Of a stretch of 64,000 nt of DNA, positions 21,880-30,217 are shown piece after piece. The translations under genes were made by a program, and so were the position numbers. Origin of the DNA: UBA4744 sp963707435 (GTDB lineage Bacteria > Actinomycetota > Acidimicrobiia > Spongiisociales > UBA4744); NCBI GenBank assembly GCA_963707435.1, contig CAVPPF010000005.1, positions 124,001 through 188,000 on the forward strand, given 5' to 3'. The notes beneath the pieces were generated by a model. That model did not search any database. It was not told the origin of the DNA and saw only the letters and a program-made list of their open reading frames with translations. The stretch's first letter is position 1. The number at the start of each line of letters is the position of its first letter.

Positions 21880-21971
21880 CGTACCTCGTACCTCGTACCT
21901 TGTACTTGGTGAACCCTGCAAGGGCCCTCCGGTACAAACGCCCGGCTGGCAGTACGAAGTACGCAATACGA
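21880..21971. repeat. Inverted heptamer array in rplL-rpoB gap
   Basis: The left arm is CGTACCT three times then TGTACTT (21880-21907). The right arm (about 21951-21971), read on the other strand, has TCGTATT, GCGTACT and TCGTACT. The two arms are about 43 bases apart and can fold into an imperfect hairpin. It is one of the dispersed period-7 arrays. Confidence 0.8.
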
Positions 21972-21999
21972 GAACCCCCGGCACGAGCCGGGGGTTCTC
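21970..21999 (-). terminator. Attenuator-type hairpin after rplL
   Basis: A perfect 13-bp stem (21970-21982 with 21987-21999) closed by a 4-base loop, 24 bases after the rplL stop. No U-run follows on the minus strand, so partial termination or RNA processing between rplL and rpoB is more likely than complete termination. Confidence 0.75.
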
Positions 22000-22023
22000 T
22001 CCGGATCGACTGCGTCGATTCGG

Positions 22024-22407
22024 CTACTTCAGTTCGACCGAAGCGCCTGCGCCCTCCAGTTGAGCCTTGGCCTTTTCGGCAGTTTCCTTGTCCACGCCTT
22101 CGAGCACTGCGCTCGGTGCGTTGTCGACCAGGTCCTTGGCCTCTTTGAGGCCCAGGCTCGTCAAGGATCGAACCTCTTTGATGGTTTGGATCTTCTTGTC
22201 GCCTGCGGCGATCAGCATGACGTCGAATTCGTCCTGCTCTTCTTCCACAGGGGCGGCGGCTCCGGCGGCGGCCGGCATGGCCATCGCCATCGGTGCAGCA
22301 GCCGTTACGTCGAAACGCTCCTCGAACAAGTCGAGGAATTCCTTGAGCTCGAGCACGGTCATCTCTTCGAAGACCGCAAGGAGCTCGTCTGTTTTCATCT
22401 TTGCCAT
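22024..22407 (-). CDS. rplL: 50S ribosomal protein L7/L12
   Basis: Stalk protein that recruits translational GTPases; present in several copies bound to L10. It has 127 residues. The N-terminal dimerisation domain (MTVLELKEFLDLFEERF) is followed by an Ala/Pro-rich hinge and the C-terminal domain with KKIQTIKEVRSLTSLGLKEA and the usual AKAQLEGAGASVELK ending. It starts 5 bases after the rplJ stop, and its Shine-Dalgarno AGGAGG lies inside the end of rplJ. Confidence 0.98.
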   Translation of the reverse strand: MAKMKTDELLAVFEEMTVLELKEFLDLFEERFDVTAAAPMAMAMPAAAGAAAPVEEEQDEFDVMLIAAGDKKIQTIKEVRSLTSLGLKEAKDLVDNAPSAVLEGVDKETAEKAKAQLEGAGASVELK

Positions 22408-22412
22408 GGTGT

Positions 22413-23540
22413 CTATGCCTCCTCGGCGGTGTCGTCGGATCCGTCGGCGGGAGCTGTTTCAGCGTCCGCCTTTGCCGAACTCTTCTCAGCCTTGGCCTTG
22501 GCCTTGGGAGCGGCTTTCTTCTTTGGTGCGGGTTTCTCGGTTACATCAGTGTCCGCGGGTGCTTCAGCCTCTGCAGCAGGAGCCTCTTCAACTTGAACGT
22601 CCCCGGCAGTCGGCTCAGCCTCGGGAGCGGCTTTCTCCTCCCGGGCAGGCTCGTCGGCCACGTCTGCGTCGGCAGTAGCTTCCTTGTCGGAGGCGGACGT
22701 TTCCTCGGCGGCTGTGTCTTCGGTCACGACCCCGGCATCCGGTTCTGCAACCTCCTCGACAGCAGCCTCAGCAGCGTCCTCAGCGGCGGGTTCTTCGGCT
22801 GCCACGTCAGCGGCCGGCTCTTTAGCGGCCGGCTCTTCAGCGGGCGACTCTTCAGCTGCCACCTCAGCAACCGGTTCCGCAGCCTCAGCGGGCGGTTCCT
22901 CGGCAACCGGTTCCGCAGCCTTTTCGGCTACCTCGGCAGCGTCCTCCGCAGCACCTGCATCGGCCTCGGTCTCAGCGGCCGGTTCGGGAACCGCCACCGG
23001 AGCTGGTTCAACCACCGGTGCTTCTGCTTCTTTCTTCTCCAGCAGTTGAGAGAACATCGAGGCTGCATCTCGCATCTTGGCGCCCAGCAACCCGGCCAGT
23101 TTCGACATCGGGGCCTTGAAGCCGCCCGCTATCTTCGACAGCAGGACGTCCCGAGGTTCGATGTCGGCCAATCGGGAGATCTTCTCCGGCGGCAGGATTT
23201 CCCCACCGAGGATTCCCCCTTTGATGATCAGCTTGTCATGGTCGTTGGCGAAGTCGCGCAAGACCTTGGCGACCGGAACGGGATCGGTGTTGGCAAACGC
23301 AAGGGCAGTCGGCCCAACCAGCAAGTCGGTCAAACCTTCGAGGGACATGTCCTCGATGGCTCGCCGGGCCAGGGACATCTTGACCACCTGGTACTCGCCC
23401 TCCGCCTTCTTCACGCTGCGCCGCAACTGTTGCTGCTCGCCGACCGTGAGGCCGCGATACTCGGTCACGAACGTAGCCCGCGCTTCGTCGAACCGGCTTC
23501 GTATCTCTTCAACCGCCTGGACCTTCTCAGGTCTTGGCAT
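22413..23540 (-). CDS. rplJ: 50S ribosomal protein L10 with long acidic C-terminal tail
   Basis: Stalk base protein that binds 23S rRNA and anchors L12 dimers. Residues 1 to about 170 are a normal L10, including FVTEYRGLTVGEQQQLRR and the L12-binding helix ending near MFSQLLEKKEAE. About 200 further residues follow, of very low complexity, rich in Ala, Glu, Pro and Val with repeats of the AEEPAAE kind. A short basic patch (KPAPKKKAAPKAKAKAEK) comes next, then an acidic end. Typical L10 has about 175 residues. The frame runs unbroken into the tail and the rplL Shine-Dalgarno is built into its end, so the tail looks genuine. It is preceded by an L10-type leader. Confidence 0.93.
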   Translation of the reverse strand: MPRPEKVQAVEEIRSRFDEARATFVTEYRGLTVGEQQQLRRSVKKAEGEYQVVKMSLARRAIEDMSLEGLTDLLVGPTALAFANTDPVPVAKVLRDFANDHDKLIIKGGILGGEILPPEKISRLADIEPRDVLLSKIAGGFKAPMSKLAGLLGAKMRDAASMFSQLLEKKEAEAPVVEPAPVAVPEPAAETEADAGAAEDAAEVAEKAAEPVAEEPPAEAAEPVAEVAAEESPAEEPAAKEPAADVAAEEPAAEDAAEAAVEEVAEPDAGVVTEDTAAEETSASDKEATADADVADEPAREEKAAPEAEPTAGDVQVEEAPAAEAEAPADTDVTEKPAPKKKAAPKAKAKAEKSSAKADAETAPADGSDDTAEEA

Positions 23541-23671
23541 TACTCCTCCTCATCAAAATCGGGGCCCCGCCGAAGACGAAGGGCCCCTTGTGAGGTCCAA
23601 CCTGCGCAGGCGGGGAAATCCCTTTGAGCCCTGAGGCACCGGCGGTCTTCGGCCGAGGTATTGGAGTTGTG
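23541..23671 (-). promoter_or_regulatory. L10 leader with terminator-like hairpin
   Basis: The transcript upstream of rplJ contains GCCGAAGACCGCCGG (from about 23653 down) and CCTGCGCAGGT, both hallmarks of actinobacterial L10 leaders where L10 (with L12) binds its own mRNA. Next to rplJ is a hairpin of GGGGCCC and GGGCCCC (23561-23567 with 23581-23587) followed by GATTTTG, a plausible intrinsic terminator. Its loop carries GTCTTCGG (transcript sense, 23570-23577), complementary over 8 bases to CCGAAGAC (23645-23652) in the L10-binding part. This suggests competing structures. Assignment rests on motif recognition, not on a covariance search. Confidence 0.72.
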
Positions 23672-23677
23672 GACGAA

Positions 23678-23707
23678 ACAGTACCAAGGGGTGCTGGGTA
23701 ACGCCAA
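23678..23707 (-). promoter_or_regulatory. Promoter for rplJ-rplL
   Basis: On the minus strand, TTGGCG (23702-23707), an 18-base spacer and TACTGT (23678-23683). Transcription would begin near 23671, at the start of the recognised L10 leader, which supports the call. Confidence 0.5.
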
Positions 23708-23721
23708 GTCGATGCCTCGCA

Positions 23722-23790
23722 CCCTCCCCCCGGGCGAACGAAGTGGGCAGGGAGGGGAGAGGTGCCGAGCGCAGCGAGACGGAGGGGGGG
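23722..23790. repeat. C/G-run dispersed repeat, copy A
   Basis: Starts with a C-run, ends with a G-run and contains GCGAACGAAGTGGGC and GGTGCCGAGCGCAGCGAGAC. It is nearly identical to copy B 350 bases away. The C-run and G-run ends can pair to a hairpin. It looks like a non-coding extragenic palindromic repeat. Confidence 0.8.
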
Positions 23791-24074
23791 GACGGTTGCA
23801 CCCAAAACGAGTAGACACGAGCCACGCATTGCGCGACACTCCGATTGACAACTCAACGTTTTGCTTTGGGGGTCCTTGTCCAAGGGTGGTTGTCAACCGC
23901 CCCCACCCAAGACCGAGGCACGAACGGGCACCGGCGTCACTCCGGCGATACGACAGCCCCTACCCTGTCGCCGCCGTTGAGAGGCTGCGGGACGGCCTTC
24001 GCACCGCCGTCAGTCCAGGTTCCCAACAAGGAACCACCGTACCCTCGCTCGAGAACGAGGACCCCCAAGCCCAT

Positions 24075-24140
24075 CCTCCCCCCTGCGAACGAAGTGAGTA
24101 GGAAGGGGGGAGGTGCCGAGCGCAGCGAGGCGGAGGGGGG
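24075..24140. repeat. C/G-run dispersed repeat, copy B
   Basis: Same orientation and order as copy A: C-run, GCGAACGAAGTGAGT, a G-rich stretch, GGTGCCGAGCGCAGCGAGGC, then a G-run. Differences from copy A are scattered single bases. Confidence 0.8.
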
Positions 24141-24168
24141 ATGGCGAACCACCACGAGATCGGGTTGT

Positions 24169-24196
24169 CTTCAGTCATCTGTTGTCAGTGATCAGT
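24169..24196. repeat. Heptamer array, CAGT type
   Basis: Four units, CTTCAGT, CATCTGT, TGTCAGT and GATCAGT, followed after a few bases by AACTGAG in the opposite sense. Same period 7 as the other arrays, with CAGT replacing GTAC. Confidence 0.65.
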
Positions 24197-24276
24197 TTCA
24201 AAAACTGAGAGGGTGACCCCGGAGGGCCGCCCTGACCGAAGACTGATCTGGCATCCCCCTCGGGCCGCCAGCCCGT

Positions 24277-24972
<696 letters not shown>

Positions 24973-25048
24973 GTCTCCTCCTGTGGTTCAAGCGGCCCGG
25001 ACCTGAGGTCCGCAGCCTCCCATTTCCTAGAGCGGCACTTCGTGCCGC

Positions 25049-25127
25049 CGTACTTTGTACCTTGTACTCTGTACTTCGTACCTCGACCCGGCCGTGGCCA
25101 CATACGAAGTACAAAGTACCAGGTACG
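25049..25127. repeat. Inverted heptamer array between rplK and rplA
   Basis: The left arm has five units (CGTACTT, TGTACCT, TGTACTC, TGTACTT, CGTACCT; 25049-25083). The right arm (25101-25127), read on the opposite strand, gives CGTACCT, GGTACTT, TGTACTT and CGTATG. With a GC-rich centre of under 20 bases it can form a long imperfect hairpin. Confidence 0.85.
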
Positions 25128-25143
25128 GTTGATCACCAGGCGA

Positions 25144-25572
25144 TCAACCCGTAACTGTGATCCCCATCGAACGGGCGGTTCCGGCGATGATCTTCATCGC
25201 CCCTTCGATGTCGTTGGCATTCAGGTCGACCATCTTCGTTTCGGCAATCTGACGAATCTGATCGCTGGTCACCGACCCGACCTTTTCCTTGTGGGGTTCC
25301 GGCGAACCCTTCTCAAGGCGGGCGGCCTGTCGCAACAGGACCGCAGCCGGCGGGGTCTTGGTGATGAACGTGAAACTGCGATCCTCGTAGATCGAGATCT
25401 CGACCGGGACGATGGTGCCCGTCTGGCTCTCCGTGGCAGCGTTGTATGCCTTCACGAAGTCCATGATGTTCACGCCGTGCTGGCCGAGTGCGGGACCAAC
25501 CGGCGGCGCCGGGCTGGCCTGACCGGCCGGGATTTGAAGTTTCAAGATGGCTGCGAGCCGCTTACGTCCCAT
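25144..25572 (-). CDS. rplK: 50S ribosomal protein L11
   Basis: Protein of the GTPase-associated centre, involved in factor binding, RelA activation and thiopeptide sensitivity. It has 142 residues, as normal. The N-terminal PAPPVGPALGQHGVNIM and the C-terminal rRNA-binding motif KMVDLNANDIEGAMKIIAGTA are intact. It lies between nusG and rplA on the minus strand. Confidence 0.98.
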   Translation of the reverse strand: MGRKRLAAILKLQIPAGQASPAPPVGPALGQHGVNIMDFVKAYNAATESQTGTIVPVEISIYEDRSFTFITKTPPAAVLLRQAARLEKGSPEPHKEKVGSVTSDQIRQIAETKMVDLNANDIEGAMKIIAGTARSMGITVTG

Positions 25573-25583
25573 AGTTTTTTCTC

Positions 25584-25661
25584 AAGTCTCCAGTATCGAG
25601 TCGCGAGTACTGCACGACACCCCGAGTCAGCTGGCGACTCGGGACTCGTGACTCGTGACTA
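25584..25661. repeat. Inverted heptamer array, GACTC type, on the nusG stop codon
   Basis: Left units AAGTCTC, CAGTATC, GAGTCGC, GAGTACT (25584-25611). Right units GCGACTC, GGGACTC, GTGACTC, GTGACTA (25634-25661), the inverted sense of the left arm. The last unit contains the nusG stop codon (25659-25661). Confidence 0.85.
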
Positions 25662-26288
25662 CTGCTTTTGTATGTCGCCGAAACCCAATTCGACCGGAGT
25701 GTCCCGACCGAAGATGTTGACCAGCACGGTCACTTTTTGCTGGTCGATGTTCATGTCTTCGATCACGCCGTTGAAGTCGGCAAACGGACCGGTCACAACC
25801 CGCACGTTCTCGCCGATCTCCCAGGCCGGCTTGAAGCGCGGGGCCTTCTTGGTCTCTTCTTCTTCCTGGACTCCCAGGAACCGCTCAACCTCACGCCTGG
25901 CGAGAGGCGTCGGCTTGATGCCGGATCCGACGAAACCGGTCACTCCGGGCGTGTTCCGCACCGCGTACCAGGAGTCGTCGTCGAGGTACATCCTGACCAG
26001 GATGTACCCGGGGAAAACCTTCTTCGGGGTGGTGACCTTCTTGCCGCCCTTGAATTCGACGACATCTTCCATCGGAATCGCAACCTCGAAGATGCGGTCC
26101 TCCATGTGCATCGATCGGGTTCGCGTCTCGAGGTTGACCTTCACCTTGTTCTCGTACCCGGAATACGAATGGATGACGTACCAGTCGCCCGGCAGGTCGT
26201 ATGGACTGACCGGACGGGGAGCCTCCTCGACCTGCTCCTCGTCTGCTGCGGCCTCTTCTATGTGCTGTTCCTCAACCACTTCGGCCAT
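25659..26288 (-). CDS. nusG: Transcription termination/antitermination factor NusG
   Basis: NusG/Spt5 factor linking RNA polymerase to Rho or ribosomes, 209 residues. An acidic N-terminal extension (residues 1-30) precedes the NGN domain, which begins DWYVIHSYSGYENKVKVNL. The C-terminal KOW domain contains VRVVTGPFADFNGVI and ends in GFGDIQKQ. N-terminal acidic extensions are common in actinobacterial NusG. It lies 6 bases after secE, and its stop codon lies within a heptamer array. Confidence 0.97.
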   Translation of the reverse strand: MAEVVEEQHIEEAAADEEQVEEAPRPVSPYDLPGDWYVIHSYSGYENKVKVNLETRTRSMHMEDRIFEVAIPMEDVVEFKGGKKVTTPKKVFPGYILVRMYLDDDSWYAVRNTPGVTGFVGSGIKPTPLARREVERFLGVQEEEETKKAPRFKPAWEIGENVRVVTGPFADFNGVIEDMNIDQQKVTVLVNIFGRDTPVELGFGDIQKQ

Positions 26289-26294
26289 GTCGAA

Positions 26295-26594
26295 TCAATT
26301 ACTCGCCAGGAGTAAGAGAACCCCTTCCTTGAAGATGAAATCCAGTCCGAACACAAAGAGCGTAACGGCGGTGCTGGTGATGACCGTCACGGTGGTGAAA
26401 GCAACCATCTGTTCGCGCGACGGCCACGAGACTCGCTTTAGCTCAACCCGGACTTCCTTGAGGAACTTCCGAACGCGAGCAAAGAAGCCCAGCTGCTCCT
26501 GACCTTTTTGGGGTCGCTTTTGGGGTCGCCGCTTCCCCTGCTTCTTCTGCAGGCGCTCTTCGCGCTCCTGGAGGCGGCGCATCTCTCGATTCAT
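26295..26594 (-). CDS. secE: Preprotein translocase subunit SecE
   Basis: Essential small subunit of the SecYEG channel. It has 99 residues: a strongly basic, Gln/Lys/Arg-rich N-terminus (to about residue 30), the amphipathic SecE helix with FLKEVRVELKRVSWPSREQM, and one transmembrane segment (about residues 65-90). The motif and the position between tRNA-Trp and nusG make the call firm. Confidence 0.97.
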   Translation of the reverse strand: MNREMRRLQEREERLQKKQGKRRPQKRPQKGQEQLGFFARVRKFLKEVRVELKRVSWPSREQMVAFTTVTVITSTAVTLFVFGLDFIFKEGVLLLLASN

Positions 26595-26620
26595 GCCAAC
26601 ACCTTTTCTGTATCGATCAG

Positions 26621-26696
26621 CAGGGGTGGAGGGACTCGAACCCCCAACCTCCGGTTTTGGAGACCGGCGCTCTAACCAACTTCGAGCTACACCCCT
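26621..26696 (-). tRNA. tRNA-Trp (CCA anticodon)
   Basis: A 76-base cloverleaf with acceptor stem AGGGGTG/CACCCCT and discriminator G, as expected for Trp. The anticodon loop CTCCAAA reads CCA, and the T arm GGGGGTTCGAGTCCCTC is intact. No CCA end is encoded. Its place just before secE-nusG matches mycobacterial trpT. Confidence 0.96.
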
Positions 26697-26720
26697 TTGG
26701 GGGGTCCAACGTGACGGGCA

Positions 26721-26750
26721 AGTATACGGCCCCGCGAAATCGGCTGTAAA
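26721..26750 (-). promoter_or_regulatory. Promoter for tRNA-Trp-secE-nusG
   Basis: On the minus strand, TTTACA (26745-26750), an 18-base spacer and TATACT (26721-26726). The start would be near 26714, 18 bases before the tRNA. Confidence 0.65.
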
Positions 26751-26756
26751 CTCCGG

Positions 26757-27098
26757 TCAACCGGCCGGCCGTAGCCGGTGACGACCCAATAATGCCATAG
26801 CCGCGGCAACAACCACGACTGAAGCCACCACGACGACCCGATCGGGACCCCGGTGGGGCTCGGTCAGCGGCCTGCTGAGGTTGGCCATAACTCGCATTAC
26901 GAAGCCCGGCGGAGCGGCCGCTTCAGAGTCCCGCATCGACCGAAGCGTTCGGGCAATGGCGCGATATCTGGCGACGTCGGCCTGGCACCGGAGGCACGTA
27001 TCAACGTGGTGTTGATCGGCGGCCCGCAGTGGCCGGGCGTCCATCACATGTTCGGGGATGCGCCAGCGGACGAGCGGATGTTGCACACGCATATCCAT
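26757..27098 (-). CDS. Probable zinc-finger anti-sigma factor
   Basis: A 113-residue membrane-anchored protein encoded right after an ECF sigma factor gene; its ATG (27098) is 3 bases past the sigma stop, with GAGG in front. The N-terminal half has a His-x3-Cys-x2-Cys motif (HVDTCLRC near residues 34-41), the core of ZAS-type anti-sigma domains. One hydrophobic segment (VVVVASVVVVAAAMALL) lies near the C-terminus. It likely holds the sigma factor inactive at the membrane until a signal arrives, but no sensory domain is visible outside. Confidence 0.75.
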   Translation of the reverse strand: MDMRVQHPLVRWRIPEHVMDARPLRAADQHHVDTCLRCQADVARYRAIARTLRSMRDSEAAAPPGFVMRVMANLSRPLTEPHRGPDRVVVVASVVVVAAAMALLGRHRLRPAG

Positions 27099-27100
27099 CT

Positions 27101-27670
27101 TCAATCCTCGACTTCTCGAAGGTGCTCGCGCAGCTTGAGGTGCCCGCGATGCAGGCGAACTTTGGCGGCTGTGACCGTGATTCCCAGAGACTCGGCCACC
27201 TCGTTGTGGGTCCATCCGTAGACGTCTTTGAGCACCACAACGGACCGCTGGGCCGGCGGCAGCTCATCGAGCGCCGCAGCCAGTTTTTCCCTGAGTTCGG
27301 CGTTCTGGATCGAGTGCTCCGGATCGGATCCCCGCCGGAGATCTGCCGGCTCCGGCGACTCCTCGATCGGCAGCGCCGCATGACGGGTTTTCCGCTGCTT
27401 CAAGGTCCAGGCGACGTTCACCGTGATCCTGTGCAGCCAGGTGGAAAAGGCAGCATCACCCCGGAAATTGGGAAGGGCGCGCCACGCTCTGATGAACGCC
27501 TCCTGAGAGACGTCGGCGGCGAGTTCGCGGTCGACGACCAGTCGCAGGGCCAATCCAAACACCTCGTGCTGATGAGCTTCTACCAGTTTCTCGAAGGCCT
27601 CGCCGCTGCCCGCTTGGGCCCGTGCGACGAGTTCTTCCATGTCGTCGCTTTCGACCCTCTGCGGCTTCAT
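27101..27670 (-). CDS. ECF RNA polymerase sigma factor
   Basis: Extracytoplasmic-function sigma factor, 189 residues. Region 2 (about residues 22-90) includes DVSQEAFIRAWRALPNFRG and the promoter-melting STWLHRITVN. Region 4 (about 125-185) has LPPAQRSVVVLKDVYGWTHNEVAESL, an HTH likely to bind the -35 element. It is coupled to a zinc-finger anti-sigma factor downstream. Both genes sit between the hadAB-like gene and tRNA-Trp, which are adjacent to each other in mycobacteria, so the pair looks inserted. Confidence 0.92.
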   Translation of the reverse strand: MKPQRVESDDMEELVARAQAGSGEAFEKLVEAHQHEVFGLALRLVVDRELAADVSQEAFIRAWRALPNFRGDAAFSTWLHRITVNVAWTLKQRKTRHAALPIEESPEPADLRRGSDPEHSIQNAELREKLAAALDELPPAQRSVVVLKDVYGWTHNEVAESLGITVTAAKVRLHRGHLKLREHLREVED

Positions 27671-27674
27671 TGCG

Positions 27675-28538
27675 TTACGCCTTTCGCAGGATCATCGTGG
27701 ATCCGACCCGTTGGATCTGATCCGCGGTCACCTCCACCTTGAGCTCGACCGTTTGCCCGTCGTCGCTTTCGACGACTCCGCCGACGACGGCCTGCACACC
27801 CGGACGAAGGGGAGCTCGGAACCGGAACCGGGCTTCGGCAAGCGGCGCCGGATGGTCGACCATCCGCGTGCCGGCCTGCGTGGCCCACGCCGCCATCAGC
27901 AATCCGTGCACGACAATACCGGCAAGTCCGGCGCCGCGGGCTGCAATGTGGTCGAAGTGAATCGGGTTCCAATCCCGGGTCGCTCCGGCATAGCGCACGA
28001 GGTCGGCCCTGCTCGCCGACTTCTCAAGGACCGGCAGGGACTCACCGGTTGCCGCCAGGGGAACCCGAACCGGCGGGTTGTCGCGGGCTTTGCTGCGCAC
28101 CGGTGGCTCCGCTTCGTCCGCAGTGGGAGCGTCCGGGGTCTGCGACGACATCAGAAAGGTTGACCCCGAGTCGAGGACTCGCGCACCGGCGTCATCGTCG
28201 ACCGTCATGGCGAAGGAGACGAAGCTTCCTGCCCCGCGTGTTCGCACCCTTTCGACGCTGGCCCGCACGGAGAGCTTCTCCTCAACGGACCAGGCTCGGT
28301 GCCAGCGGAAGGTCTGATCGGTGTGGACGAGCACCCGTGTGGAGGGGGCGACGTCGGCATCGTCGAGGAACACGGGAGCCACGGTGAACAACGCAGCCGC
28401 CGCAAACGCCGGTGGCGCAAAGCGGGTCCAGCGGTCCGGATCGTCCCCGGTGGCCAGCACGAACTCGGCGACCCGATCGGCGCCGACCAGGAAGGGATGC
28501 GGGCCAAAGGTTCTCCCCGTCACAGACTCGAGAGGCAT
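27675..28538 (-). CDS. Fused MaoC-type (3R)-hydroxyacyl dehydratase, HadAB-like
   Basis: A 287-residue double hotdog protein. The N-terminal half (about 1-140) resembles the FAS1-type dehydratase domain of HadA. The C-terminal half contains the hydratase motif ATRDWNPIHFDH with Asp189 and His194 as the likely catalytic pair, and GIVVHGLLMA. It should dehydrate 3-hydroxyacyl-ACP or -CoA in fatty acid elongation. In mycobacteria hadA and hadB are separate genes in the same place, between rpmG and tRNA-Trp; here they are one reading frame. The exact substrate is unknown. Confidence 0.82.
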   Translation of the reverse strand: MPLESVTGRTFGPHPFLVGADRVAEFVLATGDDPDRWTRFAPPAFAAAALFTVAPVFLDDADVAPSTRVLVHTDQTFRWHRAWSVEEKLSVRASVERVRTRGAGSFVSFAMTVDDDAGARVLDSGSTFLMSSQTPDAPTADEAEPPVRSKARDNPPVRVPLAATGESLPVLEKSASRADLVRYAGATRDWNPIHFDHIAARGAGLAGIVVHGLLMAAWATQAGTRMVDHPAPLAEARFRFRAPLRPGVQAVVGGVVESDDGQTVELKVEVTADQIQRVGSTMILRKA

Positions 28539-28664
28539 TGGGTTCTCTCCTCAAAGCTTCAGGGTGGGCAACGCCCACCCTGAAGTCAAAGGTCCACTAC
28601 TCCGCCCGCAGGGAACTTCGCAACCGCACGCTAGCAGCCCCGCGGGGTGCTCTGTCCGGTGAAG

Positions 28665-28826
28665 TCAGCGAGTTTCCCGGTGGCTGGTATGGGACCGGCA
28701 CCACGGACAGAACTTCTTCAGTTCCAGCCGGTCTCTGGTGTTGGTCTTGTTCTTGGTTGTCACATAGTTGCGCCGCTTGCACTCTTCACAGGCAAGAGTG
28801 AGGGGCGGTCGTTTGTCAGAAGCCAT
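28665..28826 (-). CDS. rpmG: 50S ribosomal protein L33
   Basis: A 53-residue ribosomal protein. It has MASDKRPPLTLACEECKRRN, then NYVTTKNKTNTRDRLELKKF and CPWCRSH. The four cysteines (CEEC and CPWC) make this the zinc-binding form. It lies between tuf and the hadAB-like gene on the minus strand, matching rpmG2 in mycobacteria. The Shine-Dalgarno is weak. Confidence 0.93.
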   Translation of the reverse strand: MASDKRPPLTLACEECKRRNYVTTKNKTNTRDRLELKKFCPWCRSHTSHRETR

Positions 28827-28853
28827 AAGGTTCGCTCAACTCTGTTTCGTTCA

Positions 28854-28892
28854 CGTACTCAGTACTGAGTACTAGGTACTGGGTACTCGGTA

Positions 28893-28895
<3 letters not shown>
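28854..28895. repeat. Heptamer array ending in the tuf stop codon
   Basis: Six direct units: CGTACTC, AGTACTG, AGTACTA, GGTACTG, GGTACTC, GGTACTA (28854-28895). The last unit includes the tuf stop codon at 28893-28895. Confidence 0.85.
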
Positions 28896-30083
<1,188 letters not shown>

Positions 30084-30123
30084 GGGGGTACCTTCCTTCT
30101 TCCGTTCCCGTCTGTTCCTGTCG

Positions 30124-30197
30124 TAGCGGCGGGCAGACTTGAACTGCCGACCTCTCGATTATGAGTCGAGCGCTCTTACCAACTGAGCTACGCCGCC
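30124..30197 (-). tRNA. tRNA-Met (CAT anticodon, elongator)
   Basis: A 74-base cloverleaf with acceptor GGCGGCG/CGCCGCT, D arm GCTC/GAGC, anticodon stem CTCGA/TCGAG around CTCATAA and T loop TTCAAGT. CAT could also be Ile2 with a lysidine-modified C34. The Thr-Met order next to tuf and rpmG matches thrT-metT of mycobacteria, so elongator Met is preferred. No CCA is encoded. Confidence 0.87.
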
Positions 30198-30217
30198 GGG
30201 GCGGAGCTTCGCTCCGC

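Larger units (their letters stand above)
21699..22023. other. rplL-rpoB intergenic region (325 bases)
   Basis: No gene was seen here. On the minus strand it holds, in order, the hairpin at 21970-21999, an inverted heptamer array (21880-21971), a hairpin of CCGCAGA/TCTGCGG (about 21795-21818) and an rpoB promoter (21744-21772). This is the place where bacteria separate expression of L10/L12 from RNA polymerase. Confidence 0.7.
23672..24276. other. rplA-rplJ intergenic region beyond the L10 leader (605 bases)
   Basis: No credible gene was seen. It contains the rplJ promoter, two copies of a C/G-run repeat (23722-23790 and 24075-24140), a heptamer array (24169-24196) and about 280 bases of sequence between the repeats with no recognisable gene, tRNA or leader. 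Short frames here arise from the repeats. Confidence 0.6.

Noticed and set aside
22401..23627. Open frame of 408 codons opposite rplJ
   Set aside because: Shadow of the repetitive rplJ tail; Ser/Gly/Phe-rich translation, no start signal.
23540..24216. Several short frames in the rplA-rplJ gap
   Set aside because: Their translations come from the two C/G-run repeats and the heptamer array; such peptides recur wherever the repeats occur and have no ribosome-binding sites.
30124..30197. CAT tRNA considered as tRNA-Ile2
   Set aside because: Possible from the anticodon, but position next to tRNA-Thr, tuf and rpmG matches elongator tRNA-Met of mycobacteria; modification cannot be read from DNA.
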